A stretch of DNA of 64,000 bases from NCBI GenBank assembly GCA_903916755.1, contig CAIWXW010000109.1, forward strand, positions 1 to 64,000, in the 5' to 3' direction. Positions 28,827 to 38,001 of this stretch are shown piece after piece; the stretch's first letter is position 1, and every line of letters begins with the position of its first letter. This stretch comes from an uncultured Opitutaceae bacterium. Lineage in GTDB: Bacteria > Verrucomicrobiota > Verrucomicrobiia > Opitutales > Opitutaceae. The notes below the pieces were generated by a model. It was not told the origin of the DNA. It was given only the letters and a program-made list of their open reading frames with translations, and ran no database searches. The translations under genes were made by a program, and so were the position numbers.

Positions 28827-29016
28827 GGGGACGTCCGGAAAGGGGGCCGGAACAGCAGGAGGGGAGCGTACTTGCGCCCGACTGCGGCGCGAAGTGAAGC
28901 ATCCGACCGTCAGACAGTCCAGCGCCGTCCGCGCCCAACGGTCGGGCAGAGCCGGCTTGAATTTTTCGCCGGCCAAGCATTGCCTCGCGTCCCCCGCCCC
29001 CGAACGCTTGCCCCCC

Positions 29017-29970
29017 ATGATCTACCGCCCTCTCGGTCGCACGGGACTCCAGGTCTCCGCCCTCAGCTTTGGCGCCTCGTCGCTGGGCGGGGCCTTTCGC
29101 GCCATCGACGAGGGGGAGGGTATTCGCGCGGTCCATACCGCTCTCGAGCTTGGCATCAACCTGATCGACACCTCCCCCTTCTATGGCGTGACCAAGTCGG
29201 AGACGATCCTGGGCCGGGCGCTGAAGGGGGTGCCCCGCGACCGGTATTTCCTGAGCACCAAGGTGGGGCAGTACGACGCCGGCGTCTTTGATTTCTCGGC
29301 CGCGCGGATCGTCCGAAGCCTCGACGAGAGCTGCGCCCGGCTGGGGGTCGACTATGTCGACATCCTGCAGTGCCACGACATCGAGTTTGTGAGCCTCGAC
29401 CAAATCGTGAGCGAAACCCTGCCGGCCATGGTTGAGCTGCGCCAGCGGGGCCGGATCGGCGCCATCGGGCTCACCGGCCTGCCGCTGAAGATATTTCCCG
29501 CCGTGATCGACCGGGTTCCCGCCGGCACCGTCGACGTGATCCTCTCGTTCTGCCACTACGAGCTGAACGACACGTCGCTGACGACCCTCCTGCCGTATCT
29601 CCGGCAGCACGGGGTCGGCGTGATCAGCGCCGCGCCCACCGGCATGGGCCTCCTGTCCGAGCGGCCGGCGCCGTCCTGGCATCCGGCCCCGCCGGCCATT
29701 GTCGCCGGCTGCCGGAAGGCGGCCGAACTCTGCCGCGCGCGCGGCGGGGACATCGTCAAGCTGGCCATCCAGTTCGCCGTGGCCCAGCCGGAGATCGCGA
29801 CGACGGTGATCGGGTCCGCCAGCCCCGAGAACATGCGCAAGAATGTCGCCTTCGCGGCGGAGCCGATCGATGCCGGCCTCATGGCCGAGGTGCTGGCCGC
29901 CCTGGAGCCGATCCGGAACCACAACTACACGCGCGGCCGGCCCGAAAATCGCGACCCCCTGTTTCCGTGA
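29017..29970 (+). CDS. Aldo/keto reductase (L-galactose/L-fucose dehydrogenase-like)
   Basis: MIYRPLGRTGLQVSALSFGASSLGGAF, GINLIDTSPFYG, VDYVDILQCHDIEFV. Confidence 0.85.
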   Translation: MIYRPLGRTGLQVSALSFGASSLGGAFRAIDEGEGIRAVHTALELGINLIDTSPFYGVTKSETILGRALKGVPRDRYFLSTKVGQYDAGVFDFSAARIVRSLDESCARLGVDYVDILQCHDIEFVSLDQIVSETLPAMVELRQRGRIGAIGLTGLPLKIFPAVIDRVPAGTVDVILSFCHYELNDTSLTTLLPYLRQHGVGVISAAPTGMGLLSERPAPSWHPAPPAIVAGCRKAAELCRARGGDIVKLAIQFAVAQPEIATTVIGSASPENMRKNVAFAAEPIDAGLMAEVLAALEPIRNHNYTRGRPENRDPLFP

Positions 29971-30020
29971 CAATTTCCTCGGCTCGGCCCGGCCGATCCG
30001 TCTGCATCTTCCCGCCCCCT

Positions 30021-30965
30021 ATGAAGTTGTCCCCCTCCCCCGCCTGCCGGTCCGCCCTGGCCCTTGGCCTCGCGCTCGCCCACCCCGCCCTCGCCCTCAC
30101 CGTCGGCTTTTCCCAAGTCGGCGCGGAAAGCGGCTGGCGGACGGCCAACACCAGCTCAATCAAGGCGGAGGCGGCCAAGCGGCAGGTGACCCTGCGCTTC
30201 TCCGATGCCCAGCAGAAGCAGGAGAACCAGATCAAGGCGCTCCGCTCCTTCGTCGCGCAGGGGGTCGATGTGATCGCCTTCTCCCCGGTCGTCGAGACCG
30301 GCTGGGAGCCGGTCCTCCGGGAAATCAAGCAGGCGGGGATTCCGGTCGTCCTGACCGACCGAGCGGTCGCCGTCTCCGATCCCGGCCTTTTCGCCACCTT
30401 CATCGGCTCGGACTTTGTCGAGGAGGGCCGCCGGGCGGGTCGCTGGCTCGCGCAGAAGACCGGCGGGAAGGCCGTCATCGCCGAATTGGTCGGCACTCCC
30501 GGGTCGGCTCCGGCCATCGACCGCAAGAAGGGCTTCGAGGAAATCCTCGGCGCCCATCCCGAAATGAAGATCGTCCTTTCGCAGAGCGGCGACTTTACCC
30601 GGGCCAAGGGCAAGGAGGTCATGGAGGCCTTCCTCAAGTCGCCGCAGGGCCGCCAGGTGACCGCGCTGTTCGCCCACAACGACGACATGGCGCTCGGCGC
30701 CATCCAGGCGATCGAGGAGGCCGGGCTCAAGCCCGGGCAGGACATCATCATCGTCTCGATTGACGGGGTCCGTGACGCCTTCGTGGCGATGGCCGCCGGC
30801 AAGCTCAACTGCTCCGTGGAGTGCAATCCGCTGATTGGGCCGCAGCTCTTCGATCTGGCCGCGGCCGTGGCCGCCGGCCAGCCCGTCCCCCACCGCGTCC
30901 CCGTGGCGGAAGGCGTCTACGACCAGTCGCAGGCGGCGGCGGCGCTGCCGAACCGCCAGTACTGA
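30021..30965 (+). CDS. ytfQ: Sugar ABC transporter substrate-binding protein (YtfQ-like)
   Basis: Signal peptide; LTVGFSQVGAESGWRTANTSSIKAEA, ALFAHNDDMALGAIQAIEEAG. Confidence 0.88.
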   Translation: MKLSPSPACRSALALGLALAHPALALTVGFSQVGAESGWRTANTSSIKAEAAKRQVTLRFSDAQQKQENQIKALRSFVAQGVDVIAFSPVVETGWEPVLREIKQAGIPVVLTDRAVAVSDPGLFATFIGSDFVEEGRRAGRWLAQKTGGKAVIAELVGTPGSAPAIDRKKGFEEILGAHPEMKIVLSQSGDFTRAKGKEVMEAFLKSPQGRQVTALFAHNDDMALGAIQAIEEAGLKPGQDIIIVSIDGVRDAFVAMAAGKLNCSVECNPLIGPQLFDLAAAVAAGQPVPHRVPVAEGVYDQSQAAAALPNRQY

Positions 30966-30976
30966 GCCGGTCTGCG

Positions 30977-32500
30977 ATGAGCCTGCCTGTCCTCGAGGCT
31001 CGCGGCATCACCAAGCGTTTCGCCGGGGTCACCGCGCTTGACGGAGTTGATTTTAACGCCCGGGCCGGCGAGGTCCACGCCCTGATGGGCGAAAACGGCG
31101 CCGGCAAAAGCACGCTGATCAAGGTCCTGACCGGCGCCTACGCGCGGGACGAGGGCACGGTCCGGGTCGGGGGGGAGCCGATCGCCCCGCGGTGCACCGG
31201 GGACGCCGAGGCGGCCGGCATCGCGACGGTGTACCAGGAGGTGAACCTCATCCCGGACCTCTCGGTCGCCGAGAACATCGGCCTCGGCCGCCAGCCGCTC
31301 CGCTGGGGATGCATCCACTGGCGCGCGGTCCGGGACCGGGCCCGCCGGGCCCTGGCGCGGCTCGGCCTGACCCTCGACGTCGACCAGCCCCTTTCCACCT
31401 GCTCGATCGCCGTGCAGCAGCTGGTCGCCGTGGCGCGCGCCCTCGACGTGTCCGCCCGGGTGCTGATCCTCGACGAGCCGACCTCGAGCCTCGACGAGCG
31501 CGAGGTCGGCGAGCTCTTCGCGGTGATCCGCCGGCTCCGCGCCGACGGCATGGCGATCGTCCTCGTCACCCATTTCCTCGATCAGGTCTACGCCATCTCC
31601 GACCGGATCACGGTGCTCCGCAACGGCCGACTGGTCGGTGAATTCGCGGCGGCCGACCTCCCGCGGCTCGAGCTGGTCTCGCACATGCTCGGCCGGCCCT
31701 GCGACGAGCTGCCGGCGGCCGGCCGGGCCGCCGCCAGCCTCCCGCCGCCGGGGGCGCCTCTCCTCGCGGTCCGCGATTTCGGGCGAAAGAATGTCCTGCG
31801 TCCGCTCGATCTCCACGTGCACGCGGGCGAAGTCCTGGGCCTGGCCGGGCTGCTCGGTTCGGGCCGCACGGAGCTGGCGCGCCTCCTCTTCGGCATCGAC
31901 CGCCCCGATTGCGGCGAAATGAAGGTCGCCGGCCACCTGACCAAGATCCGCTCGCCCGGAGCCTCGCTCCGGCTCCGCTTCGGCTTCACTCCCGAAGACC
32001 GCAAGACGCAGGCCCTCCTGCCCAACCTCAGCGTCCGCGAAAACCTGATTGTTGCCCTCCAGGTCCGCCGCGGCCTCTGGCGCCGGGTGCCGCGGGCCGA
32101 GCAGGACCAGCTGACCGCGCGCTTCATCCAGGCCCTGGGTATCAAGGCGAGCGGGCCCGAACAGGCGATCAAGCACCTGAGCGGCGGCAACCAGCAGAAG
32201 GTGCTGCTCGCGCGCTGGCTCGCGACCGAGCCCCGGCTCCTGATCCTGGACGAGCCGACCCGCGGGATCGACGTCGGCGCGCAGGCCGACCTGGAGCGGC
32301 TGCTGGCCGAACTGCGCGCCCAGGGCCTTGCCCTGATCTTCATCAGTTCCGAGATCTCCGAACTGGTCCGCAACAGCCAGCGGATCATCGTGCTCCGCGA
32401 CCATGCCAAGGTCGCGGAACTGGCAGGAGGCGAGGTCGAGGAATCCACCGTGATGCGGGCCATCGCCGACGAGGGCGGCGCCCCTCCCCCCCATGGGTAG
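30977..32500 (+). CDS. ytfR: Sugar ABC transporter ATP-binding protein, two ABC cassettes (YtfR-like)
   Basis: LMGENGAGKSTLIKVLTG, LILDEPTSSLDERE, LSGGNQQKVLLARWLATEPRLLILDEPTRGIDVGAQ. Confidence 0.93.
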   Translation: MSLPVLEARGITKRFAGVTALDGVDFNARAGEVHALMGENGAGKSTLIKVLTGAYARDEGTVRVGGEPIAPRCTGDAEAAGIATVYQEVNLIPDLSVAENIGLGRQPLRWGCIHWRAVRDRARRALARLGLTLDVDQPLSTCSIAVQQLVAVARALDVSARVLILDEPTSSLDEREVGELFAVIRRLRADGMAIVLVTHFLDQVYAISDRITVLRNGRLVGEFAAADLPRLELVSHMLGRPCDELPAAGRAAASLPPPGAPLLAVRDFGRKNVLRPLDLHVHAGEVLGLAGLLGSGRTELARLLFGIDRPDCGEMKVAGHLTKIRSPGASLRLRFGFTPEDRKTQALLPNLSVRENLIVALQVRRGLWRRVPRAEQDQLTARFIQALGIKASGPEQAIKHLSGGNQQKVLLARWLATEPRLLILDEPTRGIDVGAQADLERLLAELRAQGLALIFISSEISELVRNSQRIIVLRDHAKVAELAGGEVEESTVMRAIADEGGAPPPHG

Positions 32501-33533
32501 CTGGATCCATCTGGTGTTCTGGTTGCTCTTCGCCGCCGGCCTCTGGGCCGCGCGCGGGCGGACGGTCTTCTGGCCGCTGCTGGCGCTGGGCCTGCTGCTG
32601 CTGTTCAACGAGCTCTTCACGCCGGGTTTCTTTGCCCTCGAGGTGCGCGGCGGCCACCTCTACGGCACGCGGATCGACATCCTCAACGAGGGCGCCAAAA
32701 TCATGCTCCTCGGCCTCGGCCTGACGCTGGTGATCGCAACGGGCGGCGTCGACCTGTCCGTCGGCGCCACGATGGCGATCGCCGGCGCGGTCGCGGCCCA
32801 GGCCCTGGTGGCGGCGCATCTTTCCCCTGGCCTGGCCATTCTGGCGGCGCTCGTGGCTGCCGCCCTCGCGGGCGCCTGGAACGGGCTCCTCGTCGCTGTC
32901 CTGCGGATCCCGCCGATCGTCGCCACTCTCATCCTGATGGTGGCCGGCCGGGGCATCGCCCAGCTGATCACCGGCGGCCAGATCATCACCTTCGCCGATC
33001 CCGTCCTCGGGTACCTGGGCAATGGCTGGTTCCTCGGCCTGCCCTTCACGCTGACCGTGGTCCTGCTGGCGTTTGGCCTGACCGCCCTGCTCACGCGCCG
33101 GACGGCCCTCGGACTCTTCATCGAGGCGATCGGCGAGAGCGAGACCGCCAGCCGCTACACCGGATTGCCGGCGCGGACGGTGAAGTTTTTCGTGTACGTT
33201 TTCTCCGGCGTGTGCGCCGGGGTCGCCGGGCTGATCGCCGCCGGCAACATCCATAGCGCGGATGCCAACCATGCCGGGCTCTACCTCGAGCTGGATGCCA
33301 TCATCGCGGCGGTGGTCGGCGGGACCTCGCTGGCGGGCGGGCGCTTCTACCTCGCCGGGGCCCTCGTCGGGGCCCTGCTCATGCAGACGCTCACCACCAC
33401 CCTGTACGCCCTCAATGTCAGTGCCGACGTGGCGACCGTGCCGAAGGCGCTGGTCATCCTCGCCGCCTGCCTCCTGCAGTCGCCGCAGTTCCGCGCCCGG
33501 CTGACCCGGCGCAAATCACCGGGGGCCGCGTGA
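32493..33533 (+). CDS. ytfT: Sugar ABC transporter permease (YtfT-like)
   Basis: GGVDLSVGATMAIAGA, VGGTSLAGG; overlaps the ATPase gene. Confidence 0.9.
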   Translation: MGSWIHLVFWLLFAAGLWAARGRTVFWPLLALGLLLLFNELFTPGFFALEVRGGHLYGTRIDILNEGAKIMLLGLGLTLVIATGGVDLSVGATMAIAGAVAAQALVAAHLSPGLAILAALVAAALAGAWNGLLVAVLRIPPIVATLILMVAGRGIAQLITGGQIITFADPVLGYLGNGWFLGLPFTLTVVLLAFGLTALLTRRTALGLFIEAIGESETASRYTGLPARTVKFFVYVFSGVCAGVAGLIAAGNIHSADANHAGLYLELDAIIAAVVGGTSLAGGRFYLAGALVGALLMQTLTTTLYALNVSADVATVPKALVILAACLLQSPQFRARLTRRKSPGAA

Positions 33534-34501
33534 AGGCGCGTCTGCCGCAGCAGCAGATCCCGGTCGCCGCCTCGCTGGCGGTGCTGCTGCTCCTCTACGG
33601 CGGCGGCTGTGCCCTGTTTCCCCATTTCGGCTCGCTGCGGGTGCTGATCAACCTCTTCGGCGACAACGCCTTTCTCGGCATCGCGGCCGTGGGCACGACC
33701 TTCGTGATCCTCTCGGGCGGAATCGACCTGTCGGTGGGTTCGGTCGTCGCCTTCACCGGCATCCTGGTCGCGCGGCTCGTGGCCCAAGGGGTCGCGCCGC
33801 CGGCCGCGCTGGCGATCGCGCTGCTGTTGGGCGCCCTGTTCGGCGGGCTGATGGGGCTGCTGATCCAGGCATTCGACCTTCCCCCTTTTCTGGTGACGCT
33901 CGGCGGCATGTTCCTCGCGCGGGGGCTTGGGTTCATGGTCCATGCGGAATCGATCGCGATCACCCATCCCTTCTACGACGGCTTCATTGCGCAGACGCTG
34001 GCCATCCGCGTGTCGTCGCGGCTTTCGATCCCGTTCACCGCCGTCTGTCTGGTGGCGGTGGTGGCCGGCGCCACCGCGCTCGCCCGCTGGACGCCCTTCG
34101 GGCGCAATGTCTATGCGCTGGGCTCGAACGAAGCTTCGGCCCGGCTGATGGGGCTGCCGGTCGCGCGGACGAAGGTGGGGGTTTACGCGCTGGCCGGATT
34201 TCTCTCCGCACTCGGGGGATGCGTGGCGACCTTCTACATGCAGTCGGGCAATCCCGCGTCGTTCGTGGGCCTCGAGCTCGATGCCATCGCGGCGGCGGTG
34301 ATCGGCGGCACCATCCTGCGCGGCGGAGTCGGCTTTATCCCCGGGACGCTGGTCGGCGTCCTCATCCTGGGACTGATCCAGACGCTCATCACCTTCCAGG
34401 GAGACCTGAACACCTGGTGGACCCGGATCATCATCGGGGCGCTCCTCTTCCTGTTCATCCTCCTGCAGGAAATGATTTCGCGGTTCGCCCGGCGGTCCTA
34501 G
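33530..34501 (+). CDS. yjfF: Sugar ABC transporter permease (YjfF-like)
   Basis: SGGIDLSVGSVVAFTGI, NVYALGSNEASARLMGLPV; ATGA-type overlap with preceding permease. Confidence 0.9.
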   Translation: MKARLPQQQIPVAASLAVLLLLYGGGCALFPHFGSLRVLINLFGDNAFLGIAAVGTTFVILSGGIDLSVGSVVAFTGILVARLVAQGVAPPAALAIALLLGALFGGLMGLLIQAFDLPPFLVTLGGMFLARGLGFMVHAESIAITHPFYDGFIAQTLAIRVSSRLSIPFTAVCLVAVVAGATALARWTPFGRNVYALGSNEASARLMGLPVARTKVGVYALAGFLSALGGCVATFYMQSGNPASFVGLELDAIAAAVIGGTILRGGVGFIPGTLVGVLILGLIQTLITFQGDLNTWWTRIIIGALLFLFILLQEMISRFARRS

Positions 34502-34586
34502 GAAGGCCATGGCGCGGTTGCTATCCTTGTGATCAACGCCGGCAAAGGCAAATGACCCCCTCAACCCGGCCTTCACCCTACCACCG

Positions 34587-34826
34587 ATGCATGCCAGCAC
34601 CCTGCAGATCCTGGAAAAGCGATTCGCGGCCGAAGACGCCCGTGCCATCGCGGAGGCGATCGAGGAGGAGACCGGCCCTTCGAGGTTAGTGACAAACGAA
34701 TCGCTCAAGGCGCAATTGGCCGAACTGGAAGCCCGCCTCTTCACCCAGATCGCGGCCCTGGGCCTAAGCGGGGCGGGGTTGATCGTGACGGCTACTTTCT
34801 TTCTCGTTCTCAACCTGAGAAAATAG
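34587..34826 (+). CDS. Small coiled-coil plus C-terminal TM protein
   Basis: 79 aa: charged N-terminus and LGLSGAGLIVTATFFLVLNL helix. Confidence 0.55.
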   Translation: MHASTLQILEKRFAAEDARAIAEAIEEETGPSRLVTNESLKAQLAELEARLFTQIAALGLSGAGLIVTATFFLVLNLRK

Positions 34827-34902
34827 GCCGGCTCGGCCCAATTCTCGAAGAACGGCTGTTTCCAGAAGGCGTCTTCAAGTAGCAAATGACTTGACCCGTC
34901 TG

Positions 34903-34923
34903 GTACCTTGCATAACAAGGTAC
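34903..34923. promoter_or_regulatory. Candidate PadR operator (perfect inverted repeat)
   Basis: GTACCTTG-cataa-CAAGGTAC ends 2 bp before the padR-like ATG; TTGACC box 6 bp upstream. Confidence 0.7.
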
Positions 34924-34925
34924 TG

Positions 34926-35306
34926 ATGGCCGAAAGCGCGGAAGACCCTTTCGACAACTGGACCGTGCAGGCGCGCAAGGGAGTGCTTGAACTCTGCATC
35001 CTGAACGCACTCGAGCGGCAGGAGCGCTATGGGTACGAGCTCGTTAAGACCCTGGGGGCCCTGCCGGGCCTCGGCGTGACCGAGGGAACGATCTATCCCC
35101 TTCTTTCGCGGCTACGGGCCCAGGGCCTGGTAACCACACGTCTGGAACAGTCCGTGGAAGGACCGATGAGAAAATACTATGCCCTGACGCCCACGGGGCG
35201 GGCCAGCGTCGGCCCGATGAATGGCTATATTTCGGATCTTTTGTCCGCCTGCCGTGAAATCAGAAGACGCCCCTCATCCCATGATCACCTGGACCCACTC
35301 CGCTGA
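34926..35306 (+). CDS. PadR-family transcriptional regulator
   Basis: RKGVLELCILNALERQERYGYELVKTL, TEGTIYPLLSRLRAQGLV. Confidence 0.92.
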   Translation: MAESAEDPFDNWTVQARKGVLELCILNALERQERYGYELVKTLGALPGLGVTEGTIYPLLSRLRAQGLVTTRLEQSVEGPMRKYYALTPTGRASVGPMNGYISDLLSACREIRRRPSSHDHLDPLR

Positions 35307-36066
35307 CGCCGCGCTCTCCCAGCACAACCAATCCACCCGCGGCCAGTTGATGGCCAGCGGCGCCGATCCTGATGAAGTGGCGGCCGACCTCCGGCGCCAC
35401 GTCGAAGAGGAGCTCAGCGCGGGCGGGATTCATGTCGTCACGAAGGACGATGTTCACCGCGTGCTCGCCCGCCTGGGCGTGCTGGGTGCCTCCCTACCCG
35501 CCCGGGTGCCCGCGCGGATTCCAAGGCGGAAGGGCGCGATCGCGCTCGGCGCGGCTTTGGTCCTCGCCCTTTCGGCCACATGGGCGGTGCATCATCTTCG
35601 CGGCCGAGCGGATCCCTCCGCCGCGACCAACTTTCCCTACTCCGTCCCTTTCGAGGTCGGGACGGCCACATTTCTTCCCGGGGATCTCATTGTCATCGAT
35701 CAGGTTTCCGGCACCGCTCCCACCCTCTATCCCGGGCAGCGTTACTGCGTCACGGGCCACTACACGCTCGGGTCCGCCGATGAGGCCGATCTGGCCTGCT
35801 TTTTGACCAGCCTCTCGGCGGCCACCGGGAGGACGCCGACATTTCCCGAACAGCACATCAGGGTTCACCGCGGCTCGGGGTCATTCCGTCTCATCAAGAC
35901 GATGGAGCAGGACGGCTACTCCACCTTGAAACCGTGGCCATCGGCCGCGCCGATCTGGACCGGGAGATCCTGGACCGGAACAACACCGCCGCCGTGCGCT
36001 CGCTCCTGGGGCCGGACGGGGGCACCGCGGTCATGGGCGAGGTTCGCCGCGCGACCGACAAGCTGA
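35281..36066 (+). pseudogene. PadR-linked membrane protein with probable truncated/replaced C-terminus
   Basis: N-terminal cytosolic domain (ADPDEVAADLRRHVEEELSAGG) and TM helix; after about 35915 the protein turns into low-complexity text overlapping the CHASE3 frame. Confidence 0.5.
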
Positions 36067-36758
36067 ATGAAGAGGAAACCGCCCTGCTGGAAACCCGGGA
36101 CCGGGAGTCGTTTCGGCAGGCCCGGACGATCCGTTGGACCGTCTGGGCGGGAGTGGCCATCGATCTGCTGCTGCTGGCCGGCTGCGCCTGGGTAATCGCC
36201 GACGACATCCGGGCCCGCCGCGCGGCGGCCCAGGTCTTGGAGACGGCCAACGCCCAGCTCGAGGCCAAGGTGACAGAGCGGACGGCGGACCTGGCGGCGG
36301 CCAACCGGCAGCTTTCGACCGATCTGCTTGAGCGCGACTGGGCCAACCAGGCTCTCGAGCATCAGGTCCGCTACAACCAGGTCATCATCAATGCGGTCGC
36401 CGACCTGGCCTTCGTGCTCACCAAGGCGCTGAACATCTCGCGGATAAATCCCGCGGTGATCCAGCTGACCGGGCGGGAGGCGCTCGAACTCGTGAACCAG
36501 CCCCTGGCCAGCGTGGCCCAGCTCGCGGATCCCCCGGGAGACACGGGTCCCGCCCTGGCGGATCCCATGGCCCGCGCGCTGACCGACGGATACGACCTCC
36601 GTGACCAGCCGGCGGTGATCGCCGACAAGCTCGGTCGGAAAATCCCCGGGCGCCTGTCGCTCTTTCCGCTGCGGGACCAAAACAAGGTGATCGGCGGAGT
36701 GGCGATCTTCCACGTGGTTGCGCTGCCTGGAATCCCGGACCGAAAAACACCTTTATGA
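35934..36758 (+). CDS. Truncated CHASE3-TM-coiled-coil-PAS sensor without kinase domain
   Basis: C-terminal half of CHASE3 (RADLDREILDRNNTAAVRSLLGPDGGTAVMGEVRRATDKLNEEETALLETRDRES), TM, PAS; no H-box or HATPase; ATGA overlap with next gene. Confidence 0.65.
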   Translation: MAIGRADLDREILDRNNTAAVRSLLGPDGGTAVMGEVRRATDKLNEEETALLETRDRESFRQARTIRWTVWAGVAIDLLLLAGCAWVIADDIRARRAAAQVLETANAQLEAKVTERTADLAAANRQLSTDLLERDWANQALEHQVRYNQVIINAVADLAFVLTKALNISRINPAVIQLTGREALELVNQPLASVAQLADPPGDTGPALADPMARALTDGYDLRDQPAVIADKLGRKIPGRLSLFPLRDQNKVIGGVAIFHVVALPGIPDRKTPL

Positions 36759-37123
36759 AGAAGCATATTCTAATCGTCGACGACGAGCTGGCGATCCGCA
36801 CCCTTTTGACGCAGTTCCTGACGGGCCAGGGTTATCGCGTGACCGCCACCTCCACGCCGGCCGAGGCCCGCAAGGCCGTGCTGCGGGACCCGCCGCACCT
36901 GGTGATATCCGACCTGCAGCTGGAGGATTCCGACGGCCTCGACATGATCGCGCGGATGAAATCCGATCTGCCCGACGTCCCCATGATGCTGCTCACCGGC
37001 GTGCTCTTCGATGCGCGGGTGATCGAGGAGATCCTAAGCCACAAGGTCTCTTGCTACCTGCCCAAGACCACCTCGCTGAGCGAGATCGGGGTGGAAGTGC
37101 AGCGTCTGATCGGCCCGCCCTGA
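36755..37123 (+). CDS. Stand-alone response regulator receiver domain
   Basis: ILIVDDELAIRTLLTQFL, VISDLQLEDSDGLDMI, MLLTG, CYLPK. Confidence 0.92.
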   Translation: MKKHILIVDDELAIRTLLTQFLTGQGYRVTATSTPAEARKAVLRDPPHLVISDLQLEDSDGLDMIARMKSDLPDVPMMLLTGVLFDARVIEEILSHKVSCYLPKTTSLSEIGVEVQRLIGPP

Positions 37124-37157
37124 CGGGGGCGCTTTAGGGGGCCAGTCCTCGACGCCG

Positions 37158-37544
37158 TCATCCCGCGATCCGTCCCACATGACGGTGGGCTTCGGCGGCA
37201 AGATCGGCCCACCGCCGATGATTGCCCTCCAGGGCGATCCATTCCTTCATCAGTCTGCCGGGCCTGGGCTCGAAGCATTTTCCCGCGCCGAGCCCCACCA
37301 ATTCGGCCACCCGCTGCTTCGGCAGTTTCGCCACGAACTGTCCCCCGGAGGAGATCAGGGCGAAGAGCTTGCCATTGACCTTGAGGGCGCCCGAACCGAA
37401 TCCCCGGCCGGCGCCGAGTTCGACCCCGGGTGCGGCCGCGAACTGGGCGGCGATGCGCCGAAATTTCTCCCGCGCCCCGGAGTCCGGTTCCGGCGTCCGA
37501 GGCGGCGATCCTTCCGACTGGCCGCGCTTGCCTTGCTTCGTCAT
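37158..37544 (-). CDS. TfoX N-terminal domain-like protein
   Basis: GRGFGSGALKVNGKLFALISSGGQFVAKLPKQRVAELVGLGAGKCFEP. Confidence 0.72.
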   Translation of the reverse strand: MTKQGKRGQSEGSPPRTPEPDSGAREKFRRIAAQFAAAPGVELGAGRGFGSGALKVNGKLFALISSGGQFVAKLPKQRVAELVGLGAGKCFEPRPGRLMKEWIALEGNHRRWADLAAEAHRHVGRIAG

Positions 37545-37748
37545 CGCCCAGCATCAAAGACCCGGCAGGCCGCCGTGTCGAAAGATTACCTGGCCTGACG
37601 CCCCCGGGCGGTGGCCGATCATGAACCCTCCGCCCAAAGCCGGCCGCGGACGGGAACCGGCAACGCGATGCCTGTCCAGCGCGGAATCTTAACGAAAATG
37701 GTTCCGCGCCCAGCATCCAGGGCTTCCTGCCGCGCCTCGATTATCAGA

Positions 37749-37824
37749 TGGTGGACCGGATCGGGATTAAACCGACGACCTCCTCGTTGCGAACGAGGCG
37801 CTCTATCAACTGAGCTACCGGCCC
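37749..37824 (-). tRNA. tRNA-Ala(CGC), CCA encoded
   Basis: GGGCCGG/CCGGTCC acceptor, D-arm TAGCTCAGTTGATAGAGC, anticodon loop TTCGCAA. Confidence 0.9.
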
Positions 37825-37874
37825 GAGTGAAGGGAAAATCTTGGAAATCCCCCGCCCCCAAGTCCACACGAATT

Positions 37875-37991
37875 TCACTTCCGCTTCAGCCAGTAGAAAA
37901 TGAAGGGGGCGGCCACAAAGAGCGCCATGACCAGGTAAAGGATCAGCTGGGCGCGGAAGGCCTTCGCCTTTTCGGCTTCGGTGGGTTCCAT
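37875..37991 (-). CDS. 38-aa single-TM membrane protein
   Basis: MEPTEAEKAKAFRAQLILYLVMALFVAAPFIFYWLKRK; absent from the supplied ORF track. Confidence 0.6.
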   Translation of the reverse strand: MEPTEAEKAKAFRAQLILYLVMALFVAAPFIFYWLKRK

Positions 37992-38001
37992 ATCGACCGG
38001 C

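Noticed and set aside
32493-34501. Tandem gene duplication of special interest
   Set aside because: Two homologous permeases are normal for this class of sugar ABC importer.
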